From assembly GCF_019801215.1 (NCBI RefSeq), contig NZ_JAHVJO010000003.1:62001-126000 (forward strand): a DNA stretch of 64,000 bases. The letters are read 5' to 3'. The position numbers and the translations under genes are program-made. The notes under the pieces are model-generated. The model saw only the letters and a program-made list of their open reading frames with translations. It had not been told where the DNA came from and ran no database searches. Source of the stretch: Fictibacillus nanhaiensis. GTDB lineage: Bacteria; Bacillota; Bacilli; Bacillales; Fictibacillaceae. Of the stretch, positions 25,265 to 32,773 are shown one piece after another (the first letter of the stretch is position 1; every line of letters starts with the position of its first letter).

Positions 25265-25280
25265 TATCGAAACGTTTCAC
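25265..25280 (-). promoter_or_regulatory. LacI-type operator of the glucanase gene
   Basis: TATCGAAACGTTTCAC, core GAAACGTTTC at 25269-25278, lies about 40 bp before the start codon. It is identical over 14 bp to the two operators at 19720 and 19898, tying the gene to the same regulator. Confidence 0.8.
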
Positions 25281-25460
25281 TAATAGTTTAACATGGGTAT
25301 TGCAAAAGAATAAGTCAATAATCCATTTTTCGGTCATATGGTACATCTTTTATTTTACTCGTTAGGTAAATGGACTCAGACAACTGAAGAAGTCATTAAA
25401 AAAAGGGTAATAGACATTTAAATGGAAGTGATACAAATCACCTCTAAAAGGAGTTATCTA

Positions 25461-26009
25461 ATGAACACTGAAAACCATTCTGCTACGATCCACTTTCATC
25501 TAAACGAAGCCATTGAATTACTAGAACGGACACCTCTAACTCTTACCCATTTATTGAGCGGTCTTTCTGAGGGGTGGCTAACTTGTAACGAAGGAAATGA
25601 GACATGGAATGCGATTGAAGTTGTCGGGCATCTCATTGAGGGAGAAAAATACAATTGGATTCCACGTATGAAAATGATTTTAACGGATGGGGAAAACCAG
25701 ACGTTTCCACCCTTTGACCGGCTTAGCTTTGTGAATGAGATAAAAGGCAAGACGATTCAAGAGCTCGTAAAAGAATTTCACCAGTACAGGGAGGAAAACC
25801 TAGCAACTCTTAAAATGGAAATATTGAATGAGACTGATTTTGAACGTACAGGACTTCACCCCGATTTTGGACCTGTGAGACTTCGTGAGCTCTTGTCCAC
25901 GTGGGTGATTCACGATTTAACACATATTTCTCAAATTACGAGAGTCCTAGCAAAACGCTATAAAGAAGATGTTGGACCGTGGAAAAAGTATTTAGGAATT
26001 TTAAAATAA
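25461..26009 (+). CDS. DinB-superfamily protein
   Basis: A 182-residue four-helix-bundle protein. [11 protein letters not shown] supplies the first metal-binding His and [19 protein letters not shown] the other two, the usual DinB/YfiT three-His arrangement. Such proteins act as thiol- or metal-dependent transferases or have unknown roles; many Bacilli carry a dozen. The ATG at 25461 has AAAAGGAG about 8 nt upstream; the longer frame from 25422 has none. Confidence 0.85.
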   Translation: MNTENHSATIHFHLNEAIELLERTPLTLTHLLSGLSEGWLTCNEGNETWNAIEVVGHLIEGEKYNWIPRMKMILTDGENQTFPPFDRLSFVNEIKGKTIQELVKEFHQYREENLATLKMEILNETDFERTGLHPDFGPVRLRELLSTWVIHDLTHISQITRVLAKRYKEDVGPWKKYLGILK

Positions 26010-26073
26010 AAATGTCTTGTATCCTCCTCTCCTATGGAATATTATGTATATTAAAACTTATAGGAGGGGTTTT

Positions 26074-26683
26074 ATGAAGACATTAAGATATGGTTCTGTA
26101 AAAGGATACAAGGATATGAAAGTTCCGTTTGCCATTCTCGGAAAATCGGAGACACCCCTCGGATTGGTTATCATGCTTCCTGGTGTTGGGTATACCGTTC
26201 ATGCTCCTCTCTTTCACTTTGCAACTAGTGGATATATTAATAAGGGCTATGATGTTTTACACGTAAACTATCAATATTATATAGAGGCTTACGATGAATG
26301 TACGAACGAAGAACTGAGAAGTGCCTTAGTTCATGACGTTCATGCAGTTTTAGAAAACACATTATGTGATGTGCATTATGGGTCTTATTATTTGGTTGGA
26401 AAGTCATTTGTATGTTTTACAAAATGCGAAATCGGTGTGGCTGACTCCACTAATTAAAGAAGAAAAAGTGTTTCAGAGTATTCTTGAACAAAGAGAGAAG
26501 GCATTTTGTGTAATTGGGGACAAAGATCCATCCTTTAATCGAGAGCGAATGGAACAATTAAAAAGGAACCAGGTCACAACTTACATACTTCCTAATGGAA
26601 ATCATGCCTTAGAAATTGATAATAATCTATCTGAATCCATAGATTCTATTAAATCCGTCATACAAAAAATTAGCCACTTTTAA
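26074..26683 (+). pseudogene. Alpha/beta-hydrolase-like gene broken by an internal deletion/frameshift
   Basis: The first half (from 26074, GGAGG before the ATG) encodes LVIMLPGVGYTVHAPLF and HGSYYLVGKSF, the start of the nucleophile elbow. The frame then runs into a stop at 26457. The second half continues in another frame from about 26405 with LQNAKSVWLTPLIKEE, VIGDKDPSF (acid loop) and NGNHALEIDN (His loop). Between them the rest of the elbow (G-x-S-x-G context) and one helix are missing, consistent with a small non-triplet deletion. Neither half can fold as a hydrolase. Confidence 0.8.
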
Positions 26684-26715
26684 AACCGTTGCTTCTGCAG
26701 CGGTTTTATTTTTTG
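26682..26715 (+). terminator. Terminator after the broken hydrolase gene
   Basis: Stem AAAACCGTTGC with GCAGCGGTTTT and a T run. Confidence 0.7.
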
Positions 26716-26727
26716 GGGAGGTAAATA

Positions 26728-26756
26728 TTGGTTTTTGTCGAAAGGTAAATTTATAC
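26728..26756 (+). promoter_or_regulatory. Candidate promoter with Spo0A box before the permease pair
   Basis: TTTGTCGAA (26734-26742) is identical to the Spo0A-box consensus TTTGTCRAA. It falls within the spacer of a weak promoter-like pair (TTGGTT, 17 bp, TTATAC). That geometry would suit repression by Spo0A-P; functional use is inference. Confidence 0.45.
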
Positions 26757-26795
26757 GAGAAAAAGAGAGAGAAAATGCTTTAGGGGGAAATTTTC

Positions 26796-27749
26796 ATGTT
26801 TTTTTCTGTAATGCGAAAAACGGGTAGTTTTTTGCTGCCTATTTTTGGCGTGTTTTTGATTGGCGCGCTTCCTTATCTATTCTTTAGTAATGTGAGAGGA
26901 ATTGAAGCCGTGGCACGTTTGCTTGAAATGGGCTCCATACAGAATGCGCTTTTCCTTGATCAGAATCTTGGTTTCTTTATAGATCCTTATTTTAACAAAA
27001 TAGGCGAGCTCATGAAAAAGCTTTTGACGTTTTCTAATGTTGAATATTATGAAAGTCAGCAGATGAAGTTTATCTTTCCAACCATTCTACCTTATTTCTT
27101 TTACTCTTTAAAACTTGTAGTGGCCGCTTTTCTGTTTTCTGGAATTGCCGCTATTTTTCTGGCACTATTGGTTAAAATTCTACCTGACGTCCTTCAAAGA
27201 GCGGTTCGTTTTTTGTTCTTCACTTTTGAATCCTTGCCAGACATTTTTATCGTGGTTATGATTCAATATTTCATTATTGTCTTTTACCGGAATACTGGGG
27301 ATCTCCTCTTTCCTATCGTTCATAGTGATCAAAATCCGACTTACCTTATTCCTATATTAAGTCTATCTATCTTGCCTACCTTATTTTTAGTGAGAACTTT
27401 ATTATTCTTGCTTGATGATGAAGATTCAAAAACATATGTAGATTTTGCTCGCGCTAAAGGGGTTCGATACACCTTAGTGCTCTATGTTCATATGCTCAGA
27501 AATTCTCTTCTCAGCCTTTTTTATTATTCAAAGACCGTTTACTGGCTTTTGATCTCAAGCCTTTTTATGGTGGAATACGTCATGTTCATACCTGGTATCA
27601 CGAAGTTTATGCTGAACAATGGGCCAACTACACCTGATGTTATTACGGTAAGCATTTTATTGATGTTTGTCCCTTTTTACTTGCTTTTCACCCTCCTTTC
27701 TTATGTGTTAAAGCTTAAACTTGGTCAAAAAGAAGAGGAGGTGGCGTAA
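26796..27749 (+). CDS. DppB-like ABC transporter permease
   Basis: A 317-residue membrane protein with about six helices. FARAKGVRYTLVLYVHMLRNSLL is the EAA-type loop of peptide/nickel-class permeases (DppB/OppB family). The second periplasmic region is short. GGGGG lies before the ATG. Its stop is directly followed by the start of the second permease, so the pair is co-translated. No binding protein or ATPase is encoded nearby, which is unusual for this class. Confidence 0.82.
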   Translation: MFFSVMRKTGSFLLPIFGVFLIGALPYLFFSNVRGIEAVARLLEMGSIQNALFLDQNLGFFIDPYFNKIGELMKKLLTFSNVEYYESQQMKFIFPTILPYFFYSLKLVVAAFLFSGIAAIFLALLVKILPDVLQRAVRFLFFTFESLPDIFIVVMIQYFIIVFYRNTGDLLFPIVHSDQNPTYLIPILSLSILPTLFLVRTLLFLLDDEDSKTYVDFARAKGVRYTLVLYVHMLRNSLLSLFYYSKTVYWLLISSLFMVEYVMFIPGITKFMLNNGPTTPDVITVSILLMFVPFYLLFTLLSYVLKLKLGQKEEEVA

Positions 27750-28778
27750 ATGTTTGTTTGGAAAAGCCCATTATTTTTAACTGGATTTTTAATCATTCTT
27801 TCCATGTTTATCGGAAGTATTGTTTATACCCATTATGTGCCAAACGAAAAACAGCCTGTGTTGAAGATTTTGTACGATAAAGATGATAAGCCCGTCGATT
27901 CTGCCCCACTTGCACCTTCAAAAGAAATGCCGTTTGGTACCGATCAATTTGGGGTGAGCATGCTTCATAGAGTCATTGATGGTGCAAAATACACACTTGG
28001 TTTTGCTTTTCTTATCGCCTTTATGAGACTTTTTGTCGGCACCTTATTAGGTCTTATTCTCAGCCAATTGCCAAAGAGCATTCAGCGGAATACAAGTAAA
28101 CTCTTTGAAGCCTTCTATTATGCTCCAGCTACAATTATTAGTTACTTAATTCTTTTTCCGGTTCTGCAGATCTTTACTTGGTCGATCACACGGACAGAAC
28201 AAACCATTTTTGCCATCCTCTTTTTGATTCTCATTGCCATCCCTCCCGTTATGGTCACGGTTGCCAATGAGACATCCAAGTTTTTGGAGAATGAGTTTAT
28301 TTCATCCGTAAAAGTACTCGGAGGCAGAAGACTCCACACCCTTCGAAAGCATGTGCTCCCCTTCCTATGGCCGCGTTTAAGCATCGTGTACAGTCAGCAA
28401 GTTATAGCAACACTTTTACTTGTTGCACATTTAGGGGTATTAAAAGTGTTTATTGGCGGGACAGACTTCATTACTCTTGAACCTTTGAGCAATAATACCG
28501 TACCCTTTGCAATGATTAATGAATGGTCAAGCATGCTTGGCGCGAATATTCACCAAATCCGCAGCAATCGTTGGATCGTTTTCGTTCCCTTGGCTGGATT
28601 TGCTCTTGCCATTTTAGCTCTTAACTTTATGGTAGAAGCGCTGAAACAGAAATACCTGGCACAAGGGTCTTACACGAAGGTTCGTCGATCAAAACGAAAA
28701 AAAACTACAGCTATTCCTGTGAAGGCACTATCTAAGAAACAGTTTGAGAAAGTGATGAAAACGGGGACAGACGGTTAA
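27750..28778 (+). CDS. DppC-like ABC transporter permease
   Basis: A 342-residue permease. An extracytoplasmic segment with MPFGTDQFGVSMLHRVIDGAKYTLGFAF is the classical OppC/DppC N-terminal part, and FISSVKVLGGRRLHTLRKHVLPFLWP is the EAA loop. The tail is strongly basic (RRSKRKKTT) and extends the family by about 35 residues. GAGGAGGTGG lies within the end of the upstream gene. It forms a heterodimer with that gene product. Confidence 0.85.
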   Translation: MFVWKSPLFLTGFLIILSMFIGSIVYTHYVPNEKQPVLKILYDKDDKPVDSAPLAPSKEMPFGTDQFGVSMLHRVIDGAKYTLGFAFLIAFMRLFVGTLLGLILSQLPKSIQRNTSKLFEAFYYAPATIISYLILFPVLQIFTWSITRTEQTIFAILFLILIAIPPVMVTVANETSKFLENEFISSVKVLGGRRLHTLRKHVLPFLWPRLSIVYSQQVIATLLLVAHLGVLKVFIGGTDFITLEPLSNNTVPFAMINEWSSMLGANIHQIRSNRWIVFVPLAGFALAILALNFMVEALKQKYLAQGSYTKVRRSKRKKTTAIPVKALSKKQFEKVMKTGTDG

Positions 28779-28785
28779 GAAAAAG

Positions 28786-28824
28786 AACTCATGCGGAAGG
28801 ATATTGACCGTCATGAGTTTTCTC
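28786..28824 (+). terminator. Terminator after the permease pair
   Basis: Stem AACTCATG...GG with CC...CATGAGTT followed by TTCTCT. Confidence 0.65.
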
Positions 28825-28854
28825 TATTATGGGGGATGTCGATTACTTGGGGTT

Positions 28855-28863
28855 TTTGTCGAA
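28855..28863 (+). promoter_or_regulatory. Spo0A-box-like site
   Basis: TTTGTCGAA again matches the Spo0A consensus; a promoter-like TTGGGG, 18-bp spacer and TATATT surround it and point to the array and the next gene. The segment from 28960 to 29175 shows nothing further that I can support. Confidence 0.35.
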
Positions 28864-28877
28864 AAATGGATATATTT

Positions 28878-28951
28878 AAAATAACGTGGGAATATCCTAA
28901 ATAACGTGTGAGAAATCTCAAATAACGTGGATAAATTCAAAATAACGTGGA
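28878..28951. repeat. Intergenic array with 20-21-bp period (AAATAACGTG)
   Basis: ATAACGTG occurs at 28881, 28901, 28922 and 28942, spaced 20, 21 and 20 bp; three of the four copies are preceded by at least AA. The intervening 12-13 nt vary. The organisation is the same as at 3847 and 9296 but the conserved word differs. Confidence 0.85.
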
Positions 28952-29175
28952 TATTACGTAAAGGTTATTTTTCGTGTCTCTCTTAAAAAAACACATGCAA
29001 CGGTAGTCTCCCTTATACGTACATATCTACTCCATCTTGAACTCACGACTTATAAAAGAGTGAAATTTATACATAAAGATCTAAAATTGCACCATTGAAA
29101 CCTAAAAATCTATTGCTAAGACTGTGATAAAATAAGATTCTACATAAAAATCAGTTTTATAGGAGGAAATCGCAC

Positions 29176-29499
29176 ATGTCTGCTTTAATTACAATGGCTC
29201 TTTACCGCCCACATGAAGGTAAGGAAGCACAGTTGAACGAGATATTAACCAATCATGTCACCACGCTAGAAGCAGAAGACCTTATTACTTCCCGTGAACC
29301 GATTCGTGCTCAAGCTTCTGATGGTACCGTTTTGGAAATTTTCGAGTGGAAATCTGAACAAGCCAAAGACGCTGCTCATGAGTCACCAGCGGTAATGAAG
29401 ATTTGGAATGAGATTATGGAAGTCGCTGAAATAAAAAGCCTATCCTCTTTAAGTGAAGCCAATCACCCGTTCCCCAACTTCACACCATACTCTCTATAA
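29176..29499 (+). CDS. Small ABM-like (dimeric alpha/beta barrel) protein
   Basis: A 107-residue protein. MSALITMALYRPHEGKEAQLNEILTNHV, then VLEIFEWKSEQAKDAAHESPAVMKIW, follow the antibiotic-biosynthesis-monooxygenase fold pattern (strand, helix, aromatic strand, helix with an H/W pair). No catalytic residues can be assigned. AGGAGG lies about 10 nt before the ATG. It stands alone with a terminator behind it. Confidence 0.65.
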   Translation: MSALITMALYRPHEGKEAQLNEILTNHVTTLEAEDLITSREPIRAQASDGTVLEIFEWKSEQAKDAAHESPAVMKIWNEIMEVAEIKSLSSLSEANHPFPNFTPYSL

Positions 29500-29501
29500 A
29501 T

Positions 29502-29525
29502 AAGGGCAGAATCTTGCCCTTTTTG
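29502..29525 (+). terminator. Terminator after the ABM-like gene
   Basis: Stem AAGGGCA with TGCCCTT and TTTTTG. Confidence 0.75.
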
Positions 29526-29704
29526 TATGCCTTCTCGCTCGCTTCATAGATTTTTCCGCCCTCTACCTTACGTTAGCAACGTATGTGTCTTTCATTAAAA
29601 ACCATCACGAAAAATGTTAACCATTTCCATAACCTTCTCTTGTTTTATGTTAAAATAAACAAATAACAAAAAATTCTTACATTTAAACGGAAGGATTCTT
29701 CAAC

Positions 29705-30169
29705 ATGAACATTTTCAGGACCAAAGATTACGAAACGATTGCTAAACTGAACAAAACTGTCCAAGACCTGCATGTTGAACTTTTCCCTGAGAGTTTTACC
29801 CCTTACCATTATGAATCGATCCGTGATTTTTACAAAGGGATAGTCGATGATCAACGGCACATCTTCCTTTTGGTCGAACAGGATACACTTCCCGTCGGTT
29901 ATGTGTGGATGACCATTCGCGAATCTGGAGATACCCCTTTTAAAAGAGCGGCAAAATCCCTTTACATTCATCAGATCAGTGTGGACGAAACCGTCAGCAA
30001 TCAAGGAATTGGAACAAAGCTTATCGATTATATTGAACAGATGGCAAAAGAGATCAGTGCAACCAAAATTGAACTCGATTACTGGGTCGACAACACCATC
30101 GCAAGAACTTTTTATCAAAAACGAGGCTTTGTCATTTATCGAGAAGTCGTACATAAAGAATTTAGCTAA
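29705..30169 (+). CDS. GNAT acetyltransferase
   Basis: A 154-residue single-domain GNAT. DTLPVGYVWMTIRE is the central strand, LYIHQISVDETVSNQGIGTKLIDYIEQ is the acetyl-CoA-binding loop (Q-x-x-G-x-G), and LDYWVDNTIARTFYQKRGFVIY the C-terminal module. Substrate unknown. AAGGA lies before the ATG. It starts a run of four same-strand genes with short gaps. Confidence 0.87.
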   Translation: MNIFRTKDYETIAKLNKTVQDLHVELFPESFTPYHYESIRDFYKGIVDDQRHIFLLVEQDTLPVGYVWMTIRESGDTPFKRAAKSLYIHQISVDETVSNQGIGTKLIDYIEQMAKEISATKIELDYWVDNTIARTFYQKRGFVIYREVVHKEFS

Positions 30170-30188
30170 AATACTGAAGAGGTGACCG

Positions 30189-31037
30189 ATGAAACGATAT
30201 TTTTTGGAGTATAACAGAAAAAAAGTGCATGTAACGGAATGGAGCAATAACGATAAACCTGTCATATTTTGCTTGCATGGATTAGGAAGTACAAGTTTTA
30301 GCTTTTTACATATAGCTGAACGATTAAAAGAGGATTTTCACATCATCGCCATCGATGCCCCTGGTCATGGCAGAACAGAGGAATTAGCTTCAGCAGAAGA
30401 ATATGAGATGCCTCGATTGGCAGATTGGGTCTATGGGTTGATTCAGCAGCTCAAGATCGGAAAATTCTTTTTCTTAACGCATTCGTGGGGAAGTTTTGTT
30501 GGACTGCATTTTTTGGCGAAGTATCCTAATAACGTGATTGACACGCTTTTAATCGATGGTGGTTATCAGACGAAGCGTATTTGGGCAACATCCATGGAAG
30601 ATGAAATGGATGATCTTGAAAAAGATTTCGACGAGTATGTCTTTGAATCGTGGGATGATTTTTACAGATCAGAAAAAGAAAACTATCTGACATGGACACT
30701 AGCAATAGAAATGGCTGTCAAAGATTTAGGTGTAGAGCGAAACAATAGAATTCATTGGCACGCTCGTGGTGAAACGGCAAGACATATCATTCGCGGCATG
30801 CACCTGAATGAAACAGAGAACATCTATCATCTATTACCGAAAAATATCACATTGCTCGTTGCCACCTTACCAGAACATCTGTTAAAAAAACGATTAGACA
30901 CAGCTGAAGTTTTTATACAAAATGCTTCAGGTCATGTAATACTGGTCGAGGATTCCACTCACATGCTGCATTGGGATCGTCCGGAAGTGGTTGTAGATGA
31001 AATTAAGTCAAGATGGTTAACAAAAATAGGAGGTTAG
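30189..31037 (+). CDS. Alpha/beta hydrolase
   Basis: A 282-residue cytoplasmic hydrolase. CLHGLGSTSFSF forms the oxyanion region, IDAPGHGRTE is typical, the nucleophile elbow is THSWGSFVG (Ser in S-W-G-S context), and DSTHMLHWDRP carries the catalytic His. The acid is probably in the strand near LLVATLPE, which is less clear. Esterase or lactonase activity is possible; substrate unknown. GAGGTGA lies before the ATG, 19 bp after the GNAT gene. Confidence 0.85.
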   Translation: MKRYFLEYNRKKVHVTEWSNNDKPVIFCLHGLGSTSFSFLHIAERLKEDFHIIAIDAPGHGRTEELASAEEYEMPRLADWVYGLIQQLKIGKFFFLTHSWGSFVGLHFLAKYPNNVIDTLLIDGGYQTKRIWATSMEDEMDDLEKDFDEYVFESWDDFYRSEKENYLTWTLAIEMAVKDLGVERNNRIHWHARGETARHIIRGMHLNETENIYHLLPKNITLLVATLPEHLLKKRLDTAEVFIQNASGHVILVEDSTHMLHWDRPEVVVDEIKSRWLTKIGG

Positions 31038-31040
31038 AGA

Positions 31041-31436
31041 ATGGCGCATCTGCTTGTCTATTTTTACAAAATTAAACCAGAAGTGAAAGAGAAATTTCTT
31101 GATATCTGTGCACAAACGAACAAAAAATTTCAAGAATACGGCGGAGTGACAGAACAGATTTTCAAACTTTCCAGCATGCCAAAAAACTATGGAATTTCAT
31201 CGATCTCAGAAAGCTTGGACGTAGAGGAAGGCGAAGAACTGTGGATCGGCTTACTTCGCTTTCAATCAGAAGAACACGCACGTATGACGATGCATGACTT
31301 CGATGGAGACCGTGAAGTAAACGAACTGTTAAACGAGTTCGTCACATACGTTGCGCCTCTTGAAAAACTATTATTTGGGGAGTTTGATTCAGGGCAAGAA
31401 GTAGTTGAACATGCAGGGATAAACAAGACTAAATAA
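31041..31436 (+). CDS. Dimeric alpha/beta-barrel-like conserved protein
   Basis: A 131-residue protein placed 3 bp after the hydrolase, with the binding site AGGAGG overlapping the end of that gene. HLLVYFYKIKPEVKEKFLDI and LWIGLLRFQSEEHARMTMHDFDGDREV suggest a ferredoxin-like fold of the DUF1428/ABM kind, but the family is uncertain. Tight coupling implies it works with the neighbouring hydrolases. Confidence 0.6.
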   Translation: MAHLLVYFYKIKPEVKEKFLDICAQTNKKFQEYGGVTEQIFKLSSMPKNYGISSISESLDVEEGEELWIGLLRFQSEEHARMTMHDFDGDREVNELLNEFVTYVAPLEKLLFGEFDSGQEVVEHAGINKTK

Positions 31437-31457
31437 ACAAATACTCGGAGGAGCATT

Positions 31458-32159
31458 ATGAAACAACGTTTATATTTAATACACGGATTAATGGGGACAG
31501 GCGAACAACACTTTCATCCACAGCTAATGAATTTAAAAGATAAATTTGACCTATACCCTATTGATTTACCTGGTCATGGCTCAAATCAAGAACCTGCAGC
31601 TGATCCTTATTTTGAACATGCTCTTGAATGGGTCGCACAACACATACGAATACAAGGTAAAGGCCACATCATGGGGGTATCACTCGGGGCATCTATCGGG
31701 ATTCATCTTGCTATAAGATATCCAGAATTAGTAGAGAGTTTAATACTAACAGGTTATGCCCCTTTTATACCCCAATACTTAGAAGAGACAATGGAAAAGC
31801 AATATCATTCCTTTTTGGCTATAAAAGAGACAGCCCCAGAAACAGCCTCACATTTTCAATCACTTCATGGTGACAGGTGGTATAAAACGCTTAAACTTGT
31901 GTTAGATACTTTCACGTATCACTATCCCACTATGACAAAAGTTGATTTCGAAAAATTAATCGTACCTACTCTTCTCCTTAATGGTGAAAAAGAAAAACAC
32001 GAATGCGAAGCAGCTATTCTGTTAAAGGAGTATTCTAAAAATATACATATCGGATTAGTCCCTTTTGCAGGCCATGTGGCAAATCTTGAACAGCCTGAAA
32101 TGTATAACCACCTTGTTACAACTTTTATTAATAAAATAAGTACCCTTCAACAAGCATAG
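31458..32159 (+). CDS. Alpha/beta hydrolase
   Basis: A 233-residue hydrolase with LIHGLMGTGEQHF (oxyanion loop), IDLPGHGSN, the nucleophile elbow IMGVSLGASIG (Ser), LLLNGEKEKHE (acid loop) and VPFAGHVANLEQP (His). The composition resembles MenH-like and carboxylesterase-type enzymes. It ends the GNAT/hydrolase run. GGAGG lies 8 nt before the ATG. Substrate unknown. Confidence 0.85.
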   Translation: MKQRLYLIHGLMGTGEQHFHPQLMNLKDKFDLYPIDLPGHGSNQEPAADPYFEHALEWVAQHIRIQGKGHIMGVSLGASIGIHLAIRYPELVESLILTGYAPFIPQYLEETMEKQYHSFLAIKETAPETASHFQSLHGDRWYKTLKLVLDTFTYHYPTMTKVDFEKLIVPTLLLNGEKEKHECEAAILLKEYSKNIHIGLVPFAGHVANLEQPEMYNHLVTTFINKISTLQQA

Positions 32160-32196
32160 GTCACTAAAATAGAAAAAAGCTCACAAGTAATGTTAT

Positions 32197-32643
32197 TTAT
32201 CCAAATTCTTTTTGATGTGCTTTTTTCATTTTTAAGTACTCTTCGTCGGTCCTTGCAAGCTTCCACTTCTCTTCAAAGATTTCTGCTGATTTTGCTTTAA
32301 CTGGATCGATTTGGCGTTCGTTTATCTCACCGTTCTTATCATATTTTCTTCCGCCTTTGTAATTCGTATATCGGCGGGCACGTGTATAACCCATCTGCAA
32401 AAACTTTCGAGCCATATCGGCTCCAACAAACTCTTTGTTCTTTTTGTAATCAAGAAACTGCTTATAAATTTTCTCTGATGATTCTTCTGCTTCTTCAGGC
32501 GTTTTAAACCGCCAATTTGGAAGAATTTCGCTCTTATATGGCTCAACAAGAAGTACACCCTGCTCTCCTCGGCCTACACGGTATTTTTCTGGATTCTTTC
32601 TAAAGTCAATATTCTCAAAATCAAGATCATAATTAAATGCCAT
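32197..32643 (-). CDS. DUF4385 family protein
   Basis: A 148-residue basic cytoplasmic protein. FDFENIDFRKNPEKYRVGRGEQGVLLVEPYKSEILPNW and FVGADMARKFLQMGYTRARRYTNYKGG are characteristic of DUF4385, a family of unknown function common in bacteria. AAGGAGG precedes the ATG. No clear terminator is visible after it. Confidence 0.8.
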   Translation of the reverse strand: MAFNYDLDFENIDFRKNPEKYRVGRGEQGVLLVEPYKSEILPNWRFKTPEEAEESSEKIYKQFLDYKKNKEFVGADMARKFLQMGYTRARRYTNYKGGRKYDKNGEINERQIDPVKAKSAEIFEEKWKLARTDEEYLKMKKAHQKEFG

Positions 32644-32728
32644 CGTTACCCTCCTTCTTTGTTATCTTTACCCGATATTGTGTAAGATAAAAAGGATTAA
32701 TGGTTGAATTGCTTGTCATGTTATAAAA

Positions 32729-32763
32729 ATAAAAAATCCGTTGCTTACTCCACAACGGATTTT
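32729..32763 (-). terminator. Terminator of helD
   Basis: On the minus strand AAAATCCGTTG and CAACGGATTTTTT form the stem and T run. Confidence 0.85.
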
Positions 32764-32773
32764 GAATGTCCTT

